Below are positions 1-12,400 of a stretch of DNA of 64,000 nucleotides, piece after piece (within the stretch, counting starts at the first letter, position 1; each line of letters starts with the position of its first letter). The notes beneath the pieces were generated by a model. The model was not told where the DNA came from, searched no databases, and worked only from the letters and a program-made list of their open reading frames with translations. This DNA is from Lota lota. Its lineage: Eukaryota > Chordata > Actinopteri > Gadiformes > Lotidae. A program made the translations under genes and the position numbers. The stretch lies in NCBI GenBank assembly GCA_026745465.1, contig JACYXH010000719.1:1198637-1262636 (forward strand), written 5' to 3'.

Positions 1-389
1 GTTCAGTCAAAATGAACGCAGTCAATAGCGTGGTTAACCTTTTGAGGGCAATTTGTGTTCATGTTATCTTAACCTACATTTCAAGTCTAGATTTGGACAA
101 GGATCAATCCATAGCACTACTATGTAACCCACTAATCAGTTTCCATCTAGAATAAGTTGTTTTATGGTTTGGTTTTCCTCCATATTGTTTTTGGTTGTTT
201 CTGACATTGCATAGTTGATCAATGTTGTTATTTTTGTGTCAGGAGTGGAACAAGAAGTGTGCACAGGTTCCTCTATGGTTTGCTGGAAAAATGCCATTAA
301 AGAGATTTTATATTTGAGATGCAGTAGGTTATTTTGATTATTGTTGTCCAGTATTATCATTTGATTAAAAACCTCATGCAAGAATGCAG

Positions 390-556
390 ACCCATGTAAG
401 GTCAGAACCATGTACGGTCTGAACCATGTAAGGTCAGAACCATGTACGGTCTGAACCATGTACGGTCTGAACCATGTAAGGTCAGAACCATGTACGGTCT
501 GAACCATGTACGGTCTGAACCATGTAAGGTCAGAACCATGTACGGTCTGAACCATG
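390..556. repeat. 16-bp minisatellite
   Basis: Tandem units of about 16 bp alternate between two near-identical forms, one with ATGTAAGGTCAGAACC and one with ATGTACGGTCTGAACC. About ten units are visible. The array creates a repetitive open frame on the minus strand that has no other coding sign. Confidence 0.85.
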
Positions 557-779
557 TTGGGGGCAAACAAGCTAACTCCTCTTCACCGAGGGGGCTCTTG
601 TGTCTGTGACATCTGATTTGGCTATATTCTGCATTCTAGTAATAAAAGCCTATATTCTGCATTTTTCTTGCTTACATTTTCAATAGCTTAGTCAATAATT
701 GCATTTTCATTAAATCACTTATAATGTATATTACGAATCCACATACGTTTTTATTTTTGTTCTGCCAAGTCTGTTCTGC

Positions 780-830
780 TAGATGCCACTAAATCCTACA
801 CACTATACCTTTTAAAATAGACCTTTTCCC
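780..830 (-). repeat. Terminal fragment of a fish MITE
   Basis: The sequence CCTACACACTATACCTTTTA is the mirror of the motif TAAAGGTCCAGTGTGTAG seen at 37624. I recognise this as the terminus of a widespread fish non-autonomous repeat. Only one end is present here. Confidence 0.4.
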
Positions 831-853
831 CTCAACCTCCTCTCTACAGTCTG

Positions 854-1850
854 TTGACTGTGGGGAGACGGTGGAGCTGTCTGTCGGCACGGAACGTGCC
901 TTTCCCACTCGGTCGGAGGCGAGTGGCCGACGCTCCCCACTCCACACATAAATGTGCTGGAGCTCACCACGGGGAGGAAAGTGCTTGTACATTTCTCTCA
1001 CCTGGTGCGCGGCCGCCACGTTCTGATCCGAAGAGACAGCGTGTCAGCGGCGGCATACATAAACAAACAAGGGGGAGTGCGCTCCGCTGCTCTCCACCGA
1101 GCAGCAGTCGAGCTCTGGCTGTGGGCTCATCAGAACCTGCTCAGCCTGAGAGCCCTGCATATCGCGGGCGCCCTGAACTTTGGAGCGGACCTCATGTCTC
1201 GCGGCGGTCCCCGCCGAGACGAGTGGCGGTTACATCCCGACATTGCCAGACTGATCTGGCAGAGGTTCGGGATGGCTCAGGTGGACCTTTTAGCGTCCAG
1301 AGAGAACACCCACTGCAGTCTGTGGTTCTCTCTCAGCCCCCAGGATCTTCCCCCGTTGGGGGTGGACGCGATGGCGCACGCACCGTGGCCGCGGGCTCTC
1401 TTATATGCGTTCCCGCCGCTTCAACTGATCCATCCTCTCCTGGAGCGGGTCAGGCAGGAGGGATTGTCTCTCATTCTAGTGGCCCCGGAGAACCGCTCAG
1501 CTCTGTGGTTCCCAGAGCTAGTGGCGCTCTCTTGCACGGAGCTGTGGCCGGTACTGTTCAGACCGGACACGCTTTCACAGGCGCACAGGACGGTGCACCA
1601 CCCGCCCGATGTGGCAGGTCGGTTGTTGGTTTGGCTTCTGAGGGGGGGTGGCAACACTATCCAGAGTGCCCACGCACCTTCCACTTCCTCCCTCTAAACA
1701 GTGGGGCCCTTTCTCTAAGTGGTGTGACAGCAATCGCGTTGTCCCATCTCTTTGTGAGGTGGGAAGCGTGCAGTTGTTTGTGTGCTATAGCGACGCTGCC
1801 TAGGGCCACGGTTCTCTCTAAGCAGCGTCTGTCTCGCTGGATATGTGAGG
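854..1850 (+). pseudogene. DIRS-type retroelement remnant (RNase H to start of recombinase)
   Basis: The best frame (954-1697) reads through a segment typical of DIRS1-like elements of fish. It has an RNase H-like core with GRHVLIRRDS, YINKQGG and LHIAGALNFGADLMSRGG, followed by EWRLHPDIARLIWQRFG, the DLLASRENTHC block and LYAFPPL. After about 1700 the frame is lost, yet a short motif typical of the element's tyrosine recombinase region (SKQRLSRWICE, near 1818-1850) follows after a deletion. The reverse transcriptase upstream and most of the recombinase are missing. GC content is much higher than in neighbouring DNA. This is a dead fragment with no host function. Confidence 0.75.
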
Positions 1851-2360
1851 GTGTTTGGTTTGACACAAACTTGTCTTTCAAAAAACAAGTTAGCAGGGTC
1901 ATCAGAAATGTTACATTTAATCTGAGTAATTTTGAGAGCATCAGGCACCAGTTGTCTTCGTCCTCTGCAAAGCTTTTTGTACAGTATGATTTGTCCCCAT
2001 CTGTCTTAATGCATAACAACTTGGTCACACGCAGGTGTGACTACACTCAAGCCTGTGTAGTCACTATAAATAAACGAATTCTAAAAGTAGTAGATAAAAG
2101 CCAAGGGATCCTCATCACTGCAATATTCTGAAAGAATATAATGACAACTTATTTTACTCTGATGCATGCCTGATATTGAAAATTATTCATAATCTCGCAC
2201 CCCCTCCTCTTAGAGGATGCCTGGACTATCCCAGCAGTCGCAGTGCAAGAAGGACTAGAGCACCTACTAGGGGTGACTGGGTACAGTTCAGAATGACAAC
2301 CTTTGGTCAATCTGGCCTAAGGATGTGTGTACATTGCTGGTGCAATTTGTCTTAACCGGG
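1850..2360 (+). pseudogene. LINE reverse transcriptase C-terminal remnant
   Basis: Joined directly to the DIRS fragment. Fragments in changing frames read VWFDTNLSFKKQVSRV, then a CITTWSHAG-like piece, then KIIHNLAPPPLRG near 2178-2215. These match in order the conserved end of fish non-LTR retrotransposon reverse transcriptases. At least two frame changes and in-frame stops make it a pseudogene. The exact clade cannot be told from this fragment. Confidence 0.65.
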
Positions 2361-3200
2361 AAGGTGCAGGAGGCTTATGCCTCTTGGTCCAGTGGGGATA
2401 GCACGATAGATTCGTGTTGTTCCCATGCTAATTAGCTAGGTCATCCTTGACATGTATTTGTTATATGTTACTTTCTGTCATCGTTCTTTGTTGTCAGAGG
2501 TGGAGCTTTTGTAAATACATCTCTAAATGCAACTTCAACGCCTGGCTTGAAACTTAATTGGATCACAAAACAACTTTACCCTACGACACATTGTAAGAGT
2601 AGTGAATTGAATTGAAATCAAGATAATGGTGCTTGAATGTTATTGACCCTCCAAACTTTATTTTGAGGGGGCTTAGCACCCTGGCCCCTTGCTCTCCATG
2701 AAAGCCACTGGAAACCAAAATCCACAATGGCCTTCTAAACATGTAATTCGGGGTCTTATGTACATAAAAGTAAGCATCTAAAAAGTATTAGCTTGTAAAG
2801 CTGTCAGCTGTATACTAAGTATACACCTGAAAACAGTAGTAATGCCCTACACGGTTTCGGCAGCAGCCTAGTTCTTATTATACAGCCATGCTTTGGACAC
2901 ACACGTTCCTGGAGATTAGGCAAGGAGCGCGAGTGGATTTGCCGGAAGGACAATGGAAACTCAACCCTTGAGATGGGAACGCGAGTGGAATCGCCGTGGA
3001 GGTACTATTGGAATGCAGCCAGGGGTGTTGTGTCGTCACATCCGCCCATGAGCCACCCCCCCCCCCCCCCCCCCAAACCGGGTGAACGAATACTATTGAC
3101 GTTTAGAAGGCGGCCATTCTACTTTGAAGATAGATCACGAATTCAGTGGTCCAGTCCCCCATTTTATAGCTAAAGCTATTCCCCATGCGTGGTTTTACGG
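2361..3200. other. Intergenic DNA upstream of wsb1
   Basis: No coding sequence is recognised. There is a run of about 19 C at 3056-3074 and two copies of GCGAGTGGA around 2930 and 2980. CpG density rises from about 3200 toward the wsb1 start, which fits a promoter region, but no TATA box was identified. Confidence 0.4.
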
Positions 3201-3400
3201 GACCGAACAGCACACCCCAGCAGTGAAAGACCTTTGATGAGGTCTAAATAGACGAGCGACTGACGGTAGCGACGAACGGGGAGTTGCACGTCGCGTTTGT
3301 GGAAACGCCATACACGTTCAACTTTAGTTTCTTCCAAGAGCTCCGGTTCTGCTTTGGGTTGATACGACGCTTTTTCTCGTTAGTCCTTGACCTCTTTTAG
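3200..3400 (+). promoter_or_regulatory. Probable wsb1 5' UTR / CpG-rich promoter
   Basis: CpG-dense sequence lies directly before the start codon, with several CGACG and ACGAACG stretches. CpGs are rare elsewhere in the window except near 3880-4010 in the first intron. The transcription start cannot be placed from sequence alone. Confidence 0.45.
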
Positions 3401-6400
3401 ATGGCAAGCTTCCCGGGTTCTCTAAACGAAAATGAAATAGGTAAGTTGTCTTTCTTAAATACGGGCCCGTGGTCGCTAAGACTCCCACCGAATGTCCACC
3501 GTTACTGGCTCTGAATGCGGCGGCGTATTTGCCTGATTCGCCAGCCACTGTTAGCTGTTATTTACAGCCAGCCACGGGGGTAATACCGTGCTGGTCTTTG
3601 TTGTTTTACAGTGGTAGCCTACTGTGGCGAAACTGGTTTCCAAACTGTTGTTGACACAACTACGAGGATGACCCATTTCCCAAAATACACATGACGACGA
3701 GTGATTGCGTCTTTTCCCGGTTGTTGTTGTTGTTGTTGCTGCTGCTGCGTCTGAAAGAGCCCCGCACACTGCAGTGATCCAGTTACTGAGGGTTCCTAAG
3801 CGAACCTCGTTGGCAGCACCGATGAGAGCTGGTGGAAACATCGACATGCTAAGGAAAGGGCGCTTCAACGCTTCCTTTAGCGCAGGGCTACGCTGGACCG
3901 TCCTTTACGGAAGGAGCGGAGGCGCGGCCGTCCCGCAGCGCCTTGTGGCCGCAACGTTCAGGGCGCAGCGCCGTCGGCCGTCCGCGACGCGAACGACCAC
4001 ACCCAGCGTTACTTTAGCCGCAGGGTTTGTCTACTTTACATTTCTAACATTAAATTTCCCCTAAAAGGTCACGGCTAGTACAGAAAATGAAACGGACACA
4101 GCAGTAGTCTTAATACCATACGAAAACAGCCCTAAACACCTATTCAAGATTACTTTATGCCCAATGTTACCTAGAAGACTGGCATTAGTCTTCTACCGAT
4201 GCCATTTTCTCTATAAATGACACATTTCTAGATAGGGATCATTATATTTGAGTTAGACCTTCGTCAAACTAGGCTATGTTCATATTTGTTGACAGAGTGT
4301 GCTCACACTAAGCACTCTTAGACAGTAGCTTAGACAGTAGCAACACAAAAAGTAACTTAAAAAGATTGTACTGGTAACTGATGTTTTAGTGAAGCATGGG
4401 GAGACATTTCAGACACTGCTGGAACTTCTGCCGAGCCGACTAGGACTCTGGGGAACAGCCTTCAGTCTCCTGGCACCTGCCATGTTGACATTAGGCCCTT
4501 CTAACAGCAGCCATTTTGACAAGTCGTTGCAGGGTTAATTAATAACATGTATTATTACCCTTTTCTAGTTAGGACCCGGTGAGGCACGCTGGCTCACTGG
4601 ATAGTCTATTTTGTCAGTTGCGTTACATTACATGTCAAAATGGCTCCTGTGAAAAAGTCCTATTCCAAGGCAGAGTATTTCCACAGGCCTAATGGGCCAC
4701 AGTCGATGTTTCTCCTAAAAACCGTTCCTCTCCGTCTCTAGGAAGGCGTGGCACGGGTATGCTACGTTGTACGAGTCCACAATGGTGTCATTATCTCCAT
4801 ACTGTCCATTCCCGTGATTGGTCATTAAAAGATAAATGCAAATCCATACAAGGGTAAATAACATTTGTAGAGATGCAACTTCAATGTTGATACATCAACA
4901 CACAGGCCTTCATAAGCGCGCTTTCATATGGTTTACACACACGTGCTTTCCACATTGGAAAAACACGACATGGAACTGAAATAGATTTCACTAGATGTTT
5001 GCTTGCAGAGCACATGCAGAATGAACTTAATAAAGTCCACAAACCATGTTTTCTAAACCCAGTTTGAGGTAAACTAGACTAAAGAAGAGATTTGTGCATA
5101 CAATAGACCAGTGCCAGCAGACCTTAAACGCTACAATATTTTGCATAGGCAGCGTGCGAGATTTATGACAAGATAATCTGCCAATTTGTATCAACGCCAA
5201 AGGATATGGAGCTCAAGAGTTAGTGCCTTTGTCCATCATTTTAAACGTATTCTGTGGACTGTAAGAGAGTATGTGTACGCTATATGTCTTCTGTTTTGTT
5301 TTGGCCAGGTCTCTTGAAAAATAGGGTTGGAATCTCAGTGAGTCTCAAGCTGGTTTAATAAAGGTTAATATAAAGAATATATAAGGACACTTTTTTTAAA
5401 GGAATATGAATGGAAAACAAACAAGGTCATAATGTGTTTTACTTTCCTATTTGTATGCACATTTAGAAAAAGAAATGTGTGAAATCATTTAGCAGCATCA
5501 TACTCGAAAAGGACAGAACATAGTATCCAAAGACCCAAGGTTTGCAAAATGTGGGCATACATTTATTATTGTATGCCCACTTACAATAATTATCTAATAA
5601 TTATCGCTAAGCAAAAAGCAGTTTTGTACATTGTCCAGGCATTCCACTGCAGCATTACTTTATACATGAGCGCCAGAAGAGGAAACACGTTATTCTGGAT
5701 GACCGACTGCCAGAAAAGGCAAAAACATTGTAGTCAATTCATGTTCATTAAATTGCCAACTATATTAGCTTTTTTTTTCTACACAACCTGAAAAAAACAA
5801 CATAGTGTGAGCCCCTATAGATGACGGTGAGGCAGAATGCACGTTCGATGTTTTACCCTCTCTCTTGCGCGGAACAGGTTTTGTTTTGGCATGCGACTTT
5901 GTTTGTGTCTTGACTTGACATGCATAGGCAGCTTTGACACATCGCCACCCCTGTCAGGTCTAACATTGTATGAACCTAATCCATTGCCTGGAAGACAATA
6001 GGTTACGTTAGGAGAAGCGTCTAACAAACCATAAATGGGGGAACGTTGTGCATTTTCTTTTTTTGCTCCACATGGACATTTTTTTTTTAATACAACTGCT
6101 GGGTACACAGTACAGGATGATTTGCCTGTTTTTGAGGCCTATTGCTCCCAGATTTTATTATAGTTCTATAGATATATATTTTTACCACCTTTTACCTTCA
6201 CCGGTAATCCCAACGGAAGCCATGGCAGTGAAAGTGAGATGGACTTCTGGAGGAGTCCACCTCACACTACATCATTTCCATTTTCACCCCGTCTCAATGA
6301 CTTTGTCCATAGTTCTTTAGGTTTTCTTAGGATGTTCAGAAAAAAAACAAACGAGGGCAAAAGCGGTCTTGGCTATCACAGCATGAACGTCTAATATGTT

Positions 6401-9400
6401 TGTTTACACTAAAGTCCAGTTTTTCATTGTGATTTGCAAGAATCGACTGGGAATCGTTGCGTTCCACATACTTAACACCCAGAACGGTTACATTTATCTT
6501 TATATACAGTTGGATGCGTGGTCTCTCACTTTTTCTAAATTTGAAAAATCATCTTGTGTGGCTCGAGTTATCACATATGCTCTTTCATGTACGGGCAGAC
6601 AGACATCTTAGGGCACGGACAAGGAACTGAGCATTTGATGCCATATTGAGCCTATCCTAGGTTTATAAAGGTCAAGAATAATAACAATATCTCTATCTAG
6701 CTATCAATACATCTCTACCTAATCGACTGACCTAAACCGTTATATCCATGAAAGCCAGATCACAGAAGTTGCACTGACGCGACGAGCGGAACTGATACCT
6801 TGGTGTTTCTGAGGTTAGACAGAGTTGTGTAATTTGTTTCAACATTCAAAGACGGCGTGTACTTGGGTATGATCTATTGACCACGCTACGTGAATGCAAA
6901 GAGTACAAATAACATTTCATGGGCATCCCATCTGTTTGTTTCATAGGTAAGGCTAAGTTCATCGGTGAGCTGTCGGTGCCTGTAGCTCCCTTTGATCAGA
7001 AGTCTGGACGGGAAACCTGGACCGTAGCCTTTGCACCTGATGGCTCCTACTTTGCCTGGTCTCAGGGGCATCGCATTGTGAGGCTTGTTCCCTGGTCCAA
7101 ATGTCTTACAAAGTTGTAAGTAGTTCCTGGTCTAATCATGTTGAAATCTGTTTGTAAATCTGCTTTCTAATTGTAAAATAAGTAAGTGAACACCACACCC
7201 ATTTGTGCTTAGTGAACGTGTCATTCGCCATGGGACTCATCATTAATAATTATGTTATTAAGTTGGTCCTTACAAATGTACTTGTCCATCTGTAGCTCCA
7301 TGTCCCACTCTGGTGAGCGTACCAACTTGTCTCAGCACAGTGGTGATGAAGGCCAAGTCCCCCCAGTGTTAGATGAGCCCTGCGATCACACCATCGACTG
7401 TGGTGACATAGTCTGGGGTCTTGCGTTTGGTTCATCCGTACCGGAGAAGCAGAGCCGGTGTGTAAACATCGAGTGGCACAGGTTCAAGTTTGGCCAGGAC
7501 CAGTTGCTGCTGGCGACGGGCCTCAACAACGGGCGCATTAAGATTTGGGATGTGTACACTGGTGAGTACAAATACACATCCTTTTGGACCGAGAAATGGG
7601 TTTCAAATAGATGCCTTTAAAAAATAAAAAATAAAATAAGTGCCTCGTGTCAAATGTTCCCTCTAACGGTGTTCTCCTGTTGTGAGCAAGTGTCTTTCCA
7701 AAACGAAGCACATAATATGCACATACAAATGATTGTGGGCTGTAACATTTTCTGTTAGTTTGGTACAGTATTATAACTGTGGGCTGTAACTGTTAGTTTG
7801 ATACAGTATTATAACTGTGGGCTGTAACTGTTAGTTTGAGACAGTATTATAACTGTGGGCTGTAACTGTTAGTTTGAGACAGTATTATAACTGGGCTGTA
7901 ACTGTTAGTTTGAGACAGTATTATAACTGGGCTGTAACTGTTAGTTTGAGACAGTATTATAACTGGGCTGTAACTGTTAGTTTGAGACAGTATTATAACT
8001 GGGCTGTAACTGTTAGTTTGAGACAGTATTATAACTGGGCTGTAACTGTTAGTTTGAGACAGTATTATAACTGGGCTGTAACTGTTAGTTTGAGACAGTA
8101 TTATAACTGTGGGCTGTAACTGTTAGTTTGAGACAGTATTATAACTGGGCTGTAACTGTTAGTTTGAGACAGTATTATAACTGTGTGTGTGTGTGATGCC
8201 TTTCACACCACATTCATTTAAATAAAATGATATAATTCTGTTGAAACAAGGAAATAGTCATTTAATAGTCATCATGGGGGTTAAAGGGGGACTGTAATAC
8301 ATATTAAACATACTACCTTGAAACTGAAGTAAAGCTGTGCACTGAGATCATGTGCCCATTGCAACAAAGTCCCAAATAAAACGTTATGCTACTTTTCTAG
8401 TACCGTGAGTAGGGCAGTATGTCACACGATGACATTATGCGTGTCATAACTTGGTGCAATGATCACGCTTGTTTAACGTTGTTCACCATTTTCACATCAC
8501 ATGGTTGATAACGTTGTGTTCCCTATTTCTTTATCATTCTTTTCCAGGAAAGCTGTTGCTTAATCTGATGGACCACACCGACATAGTGCGGGACCTGACC
8601 TTTGCTCCCGATGGCAGCCTCATGCTAGTCTCTGCGTCCAGAGATAAGACTTTACGTGTCTGGGATCTGAAAGATGATGGTATGGACAAGTAATCTTAAT
8701 GGTAGAGCTAAAGAAATTTTATGTGCCTGCAAAGTGATGATGTATCTGTTAAATTTGCCGTCAAATGTTGACCGTGTGATTTAGTCTAAAACACTGCTAC
8801 CTCAGCCCAGCATATCATTTCAACTGCAGAACACACTCATATGCGTGTCATCCTGCCAAGAATGTACTGTATCCGCTAAAGTTGGACCAAATACGTAATT
8901 TGTCTGAGATGTATTATTTCCCCACACACACGCATGGAGCAGTACTCTCTGATTTAGAAAATAGCCGACCATTTATCCCAAGCACTATAAATCCAAATGG
9001 GAGGAATCAATAGACATCCCTCGTATGTTCATTCCTGTTTTACTTTCAAAATGCAGTGCATCACAGAAGCGGTAATTCAGTTTACCATGGTGTTTAAGCA
9101 GCCTCCTCATGATGCATGAAATGGAGCCAAACTTAAGTACTATTGGTTATTGTTTTTGGTGATTCTTTTCATTGCAATAAATGCGTGACGACAGTGCTTC
9201 CAATCTTTCTTGAGCATTGTAAATGACATGCGCTATTGCCATACATTATAGCAAAGCATAGTTCGTTTTTTAGATGAAACGTATCACTTGTCCTACATAT
9301 CCTATTGATGTAGTGCTTTGCTCTCTACATATGTCTGTTTAGACCAAGCATAGGCGTGTTTCTGTTTGTGAGAGCCAGGCGGGCTAACATAGCTCCTTCA

Positions 9401-12400
9401 CCCGCCTTAAGGTGGTTGGCCATGGTTGGCTGCAGAGTGACCCGCCATCATGCCTGTTATCCAAAGGCAATAATTATTTTCCTCGTTCGGTTAGGATCTC
9501 AATGGCTAGTTCTCTCCCTGTTGATGAGGGCCATTCAATTCCCGCCCTCAAGTGGGCCAAATGTGGATCGTTTTCCGCAGCCTGTTGCCAAAATCCCCAA
9601 TAATGGCATCGTAGAAGGCACACCTTCACTCTTAAAACAGTTGTGTGTAAACCAATAGATGATGTCACGGATTCCTTGTCCATACATAGTCCATACAGTC
9701 TATGGTATAGACATTATAGCGCAAGAGATCAAAGAAAACGACAAAATGAGGCGTTTTGAGTCAAACCTTTCTTTTTTTTTTAACAACATTGGTGGTCATG
9801 CATATATATACATGCCCATGCTCATTTCAATTGTGTAGTGTGTTTTTATTAGTGGAGGGTTTTTCATTCTGATAGTGAAATGTGTTTTCAACAACTGAAG
9901 TCGGTACGTTTGTGTAATTATTCAGTGTTTGCGATGCGGCCGTCCTGTCCTTAGGTAACATGGTGAAGGTGTTGCGAGGTCATCAGAACTGGGTCTACTG
10001 TAGTGCCTTCTCGCCTGATTCTTCCACGCTGTGCTCAGTTGGTGCTGGGAAAGCGGTACGTTGGTTTTGAACCCTTTTTATCCAATATTTCATAGTGTTT
10101 TTATTCATTTTTTTCATGCTGGTATTTGTGCTATTGTTTGTGCCCACTGGTAAAGAAGTACACGCTCAAAACAAAACATTTATACCCTAGTATAAGCCGG
10201 CTTAGTGTCATTGTTACATGAGTTTGCGTCACCGCCTTTGTTTTGGATATTAAATGGATGAATTCCGGTGATAGTTTGACAATTTGCATGCAGAATAAGA
10301 AGCCATTTGACAAATGTAAACGAGTGCGCTGGTGACGCTCCAAAGTAGTGACCGATGGTATCATTTGGCCAGGTGACGCACCATATTTAAATGATTTTGG
10401 ATTAAGAAACAGTTCTGTGCCGCACGACCATGAAGTCTCCATCATATTGTGGCACAAGGGAGACCGAAAGCATTTCATGTTTTTTAAATGACGGCGGCTC
10501 AACGGCCCTCGAAGCGCTTTCGACTCTGTTTTTTAAGATGCGCTCATTTACTTCAGTAGTAGTTGATTTCACTTTAGGCTTTTGAAGTCAATGTACATGT
10601 GCAGCAAGTCATATATGAACATGGGTAGTAGCCATGCACGACAGCTCTCTTCTGGTTACTCAGGCTGTGTTAGGCTATGTGTGTCCCTACAGTGTGTGTG
10701 TCTTGCTTCCCTGTCACAGGTCGTGGCAGAACTGTGTGTGATTGGTTTTGAAGGGAGCGCCGCGCTGGCATTTTGACAGCCGGTGCAGACCAGGGATGCA
10801 CTGTGCCCTATGCCCCGGCACCTGACCCGCAAGGGCGCTCCGTACGTAGGTGCTGCTCCGTGTCTGTCTACCTCTGCTGCTGCAGTTCCTCTGCATTCCC
10901 AGTTGAAAGCATTGACACAAATCATGGGGACTCCTCCCCTTCATCTCCCTCCCAATCCTCCTCCTCCCCGCCTTTCCCTCCAACTCCTTCCATCTTCTGC
11001 ACTTAAAGGATGAGGTCGCTGTTGTTGACCCAAGGGCCTATTCACAGTCCTGCAGCATGCTGCAGCGTAAAGCACACTGCAGCAATTTGCTAAATAATGT
11101 TGTCTACAATCTTGCTGGACAAACTGAATAGGCCATTGGGTCCAAAATAATGAACTTATCCTTTAAATGTCACCACCTAATGTAAGCAAGCGTTTTTGTT
11201 TTGCTGCTTTTATAACGGAAAAGGCTTTCAAAGCTTGTCAAGAAATGTCTTAGATAATGTAATTCTCATGAGAACATGATCTTTTAGGATAGATTTTACT
11301 TGCCAAGGACTCAAAACTCAGTAGTTTTACTGTGCGAGTTTCCCATATGCACCGAAGTCCCTGTTTCATCACCACTACAAATACTAGGCTAGTTGCATCA
11401 CAACATTGCCATCTCCTGTATGGCAAGCCATTTTAACATTTATTCCTCAAGAATTACTAGTAACTATTCTATTTACTCGAACTATTTCAAGTTACTAGTC
11501 ACTATTCCAATAGTGACTAGTATCTATTTCAGTTGATCTAGTAACTTTTCATTAGGTACTATTACTTATTCTTTAGTTACTAATAACTATTACAATTGTT
11601 ACTAGTCACTATTCCAATAGTGACTAGTATCTATTTCAGTTTATCTAGTAACTTTTCATTAGGTACTATTACTTATTCTTTAGTTACTAATAACTATTAC
11701 AATTGTTACTAGTCACTATTCCAATAGTGACTAATATCTATTTCAGTTTATCTAGTAACTTTGCATTAGGTACTATTACTTATTCTTTAGTTACTAGTAA
11801 CTATTACAATAGTTACTAGTAATTTTCTACTAGTAACTAGTAACTATTACAATAGTTACTAGTAACTATTCCATTTTTAGTAGTAAAATGTTTTTAGATA
11901 CTAGTACTTCTATTTGTGTTACTAGTAACTATTCAGACGAATGCTATCCCCAACCCATGAAGTACTAGTAACATTGACAACGTGATATCTACATGGAATG
12001 CAAATTGACTGCTACATATGAATGGAGGACCACATCAATCCGCATGTAGTAGCAGGGGAGAGTAGAGGAAATAAATGCTGGGTGTCATGGACCAAATGCT
12101 ACGCAAATGCAATTTTGTCGAAAGAGCGTTTCAACAAGGCCTCTTAGGTCATGTTCAATTGATGGCTATCGATTTATCTCTAGTCAATTAAAAGAGCCAG
12201 TGAACCCAAAACAGTTTTGTTTTAAATGTCTTATATAATCGTCAACATAGTAATCTATGCCATTTTGTCACTGTTACTAAAATAAGACCCCAACCTAGAA
12301 ATAAAAGGGGTAAAATCCTATGTTTTTACCATTTTCCCCAAAACACTACATGAACGTTCCCCTCTGCTGAACGCAGGTGGCGGTCTTTTCGTGACGTCAC

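Noticed and set aside
3705..4064. 119-codon frame starting with a poly-Val/Ala stretch
   Set aside because: Produced by a (GTT)n(GCT)n repeat in a CpG-rich part of wsb1 intron 1. No homology recognised and no splice context.
10656..11013. Overlapping Pro/Ser-rich frames on both strands in wsb1 intron 5
   Set aside because: Composition follows a CCTCC-rich stretch, frames conflict between strands, and wsb1 exons 5 and 6 join exactly without them.
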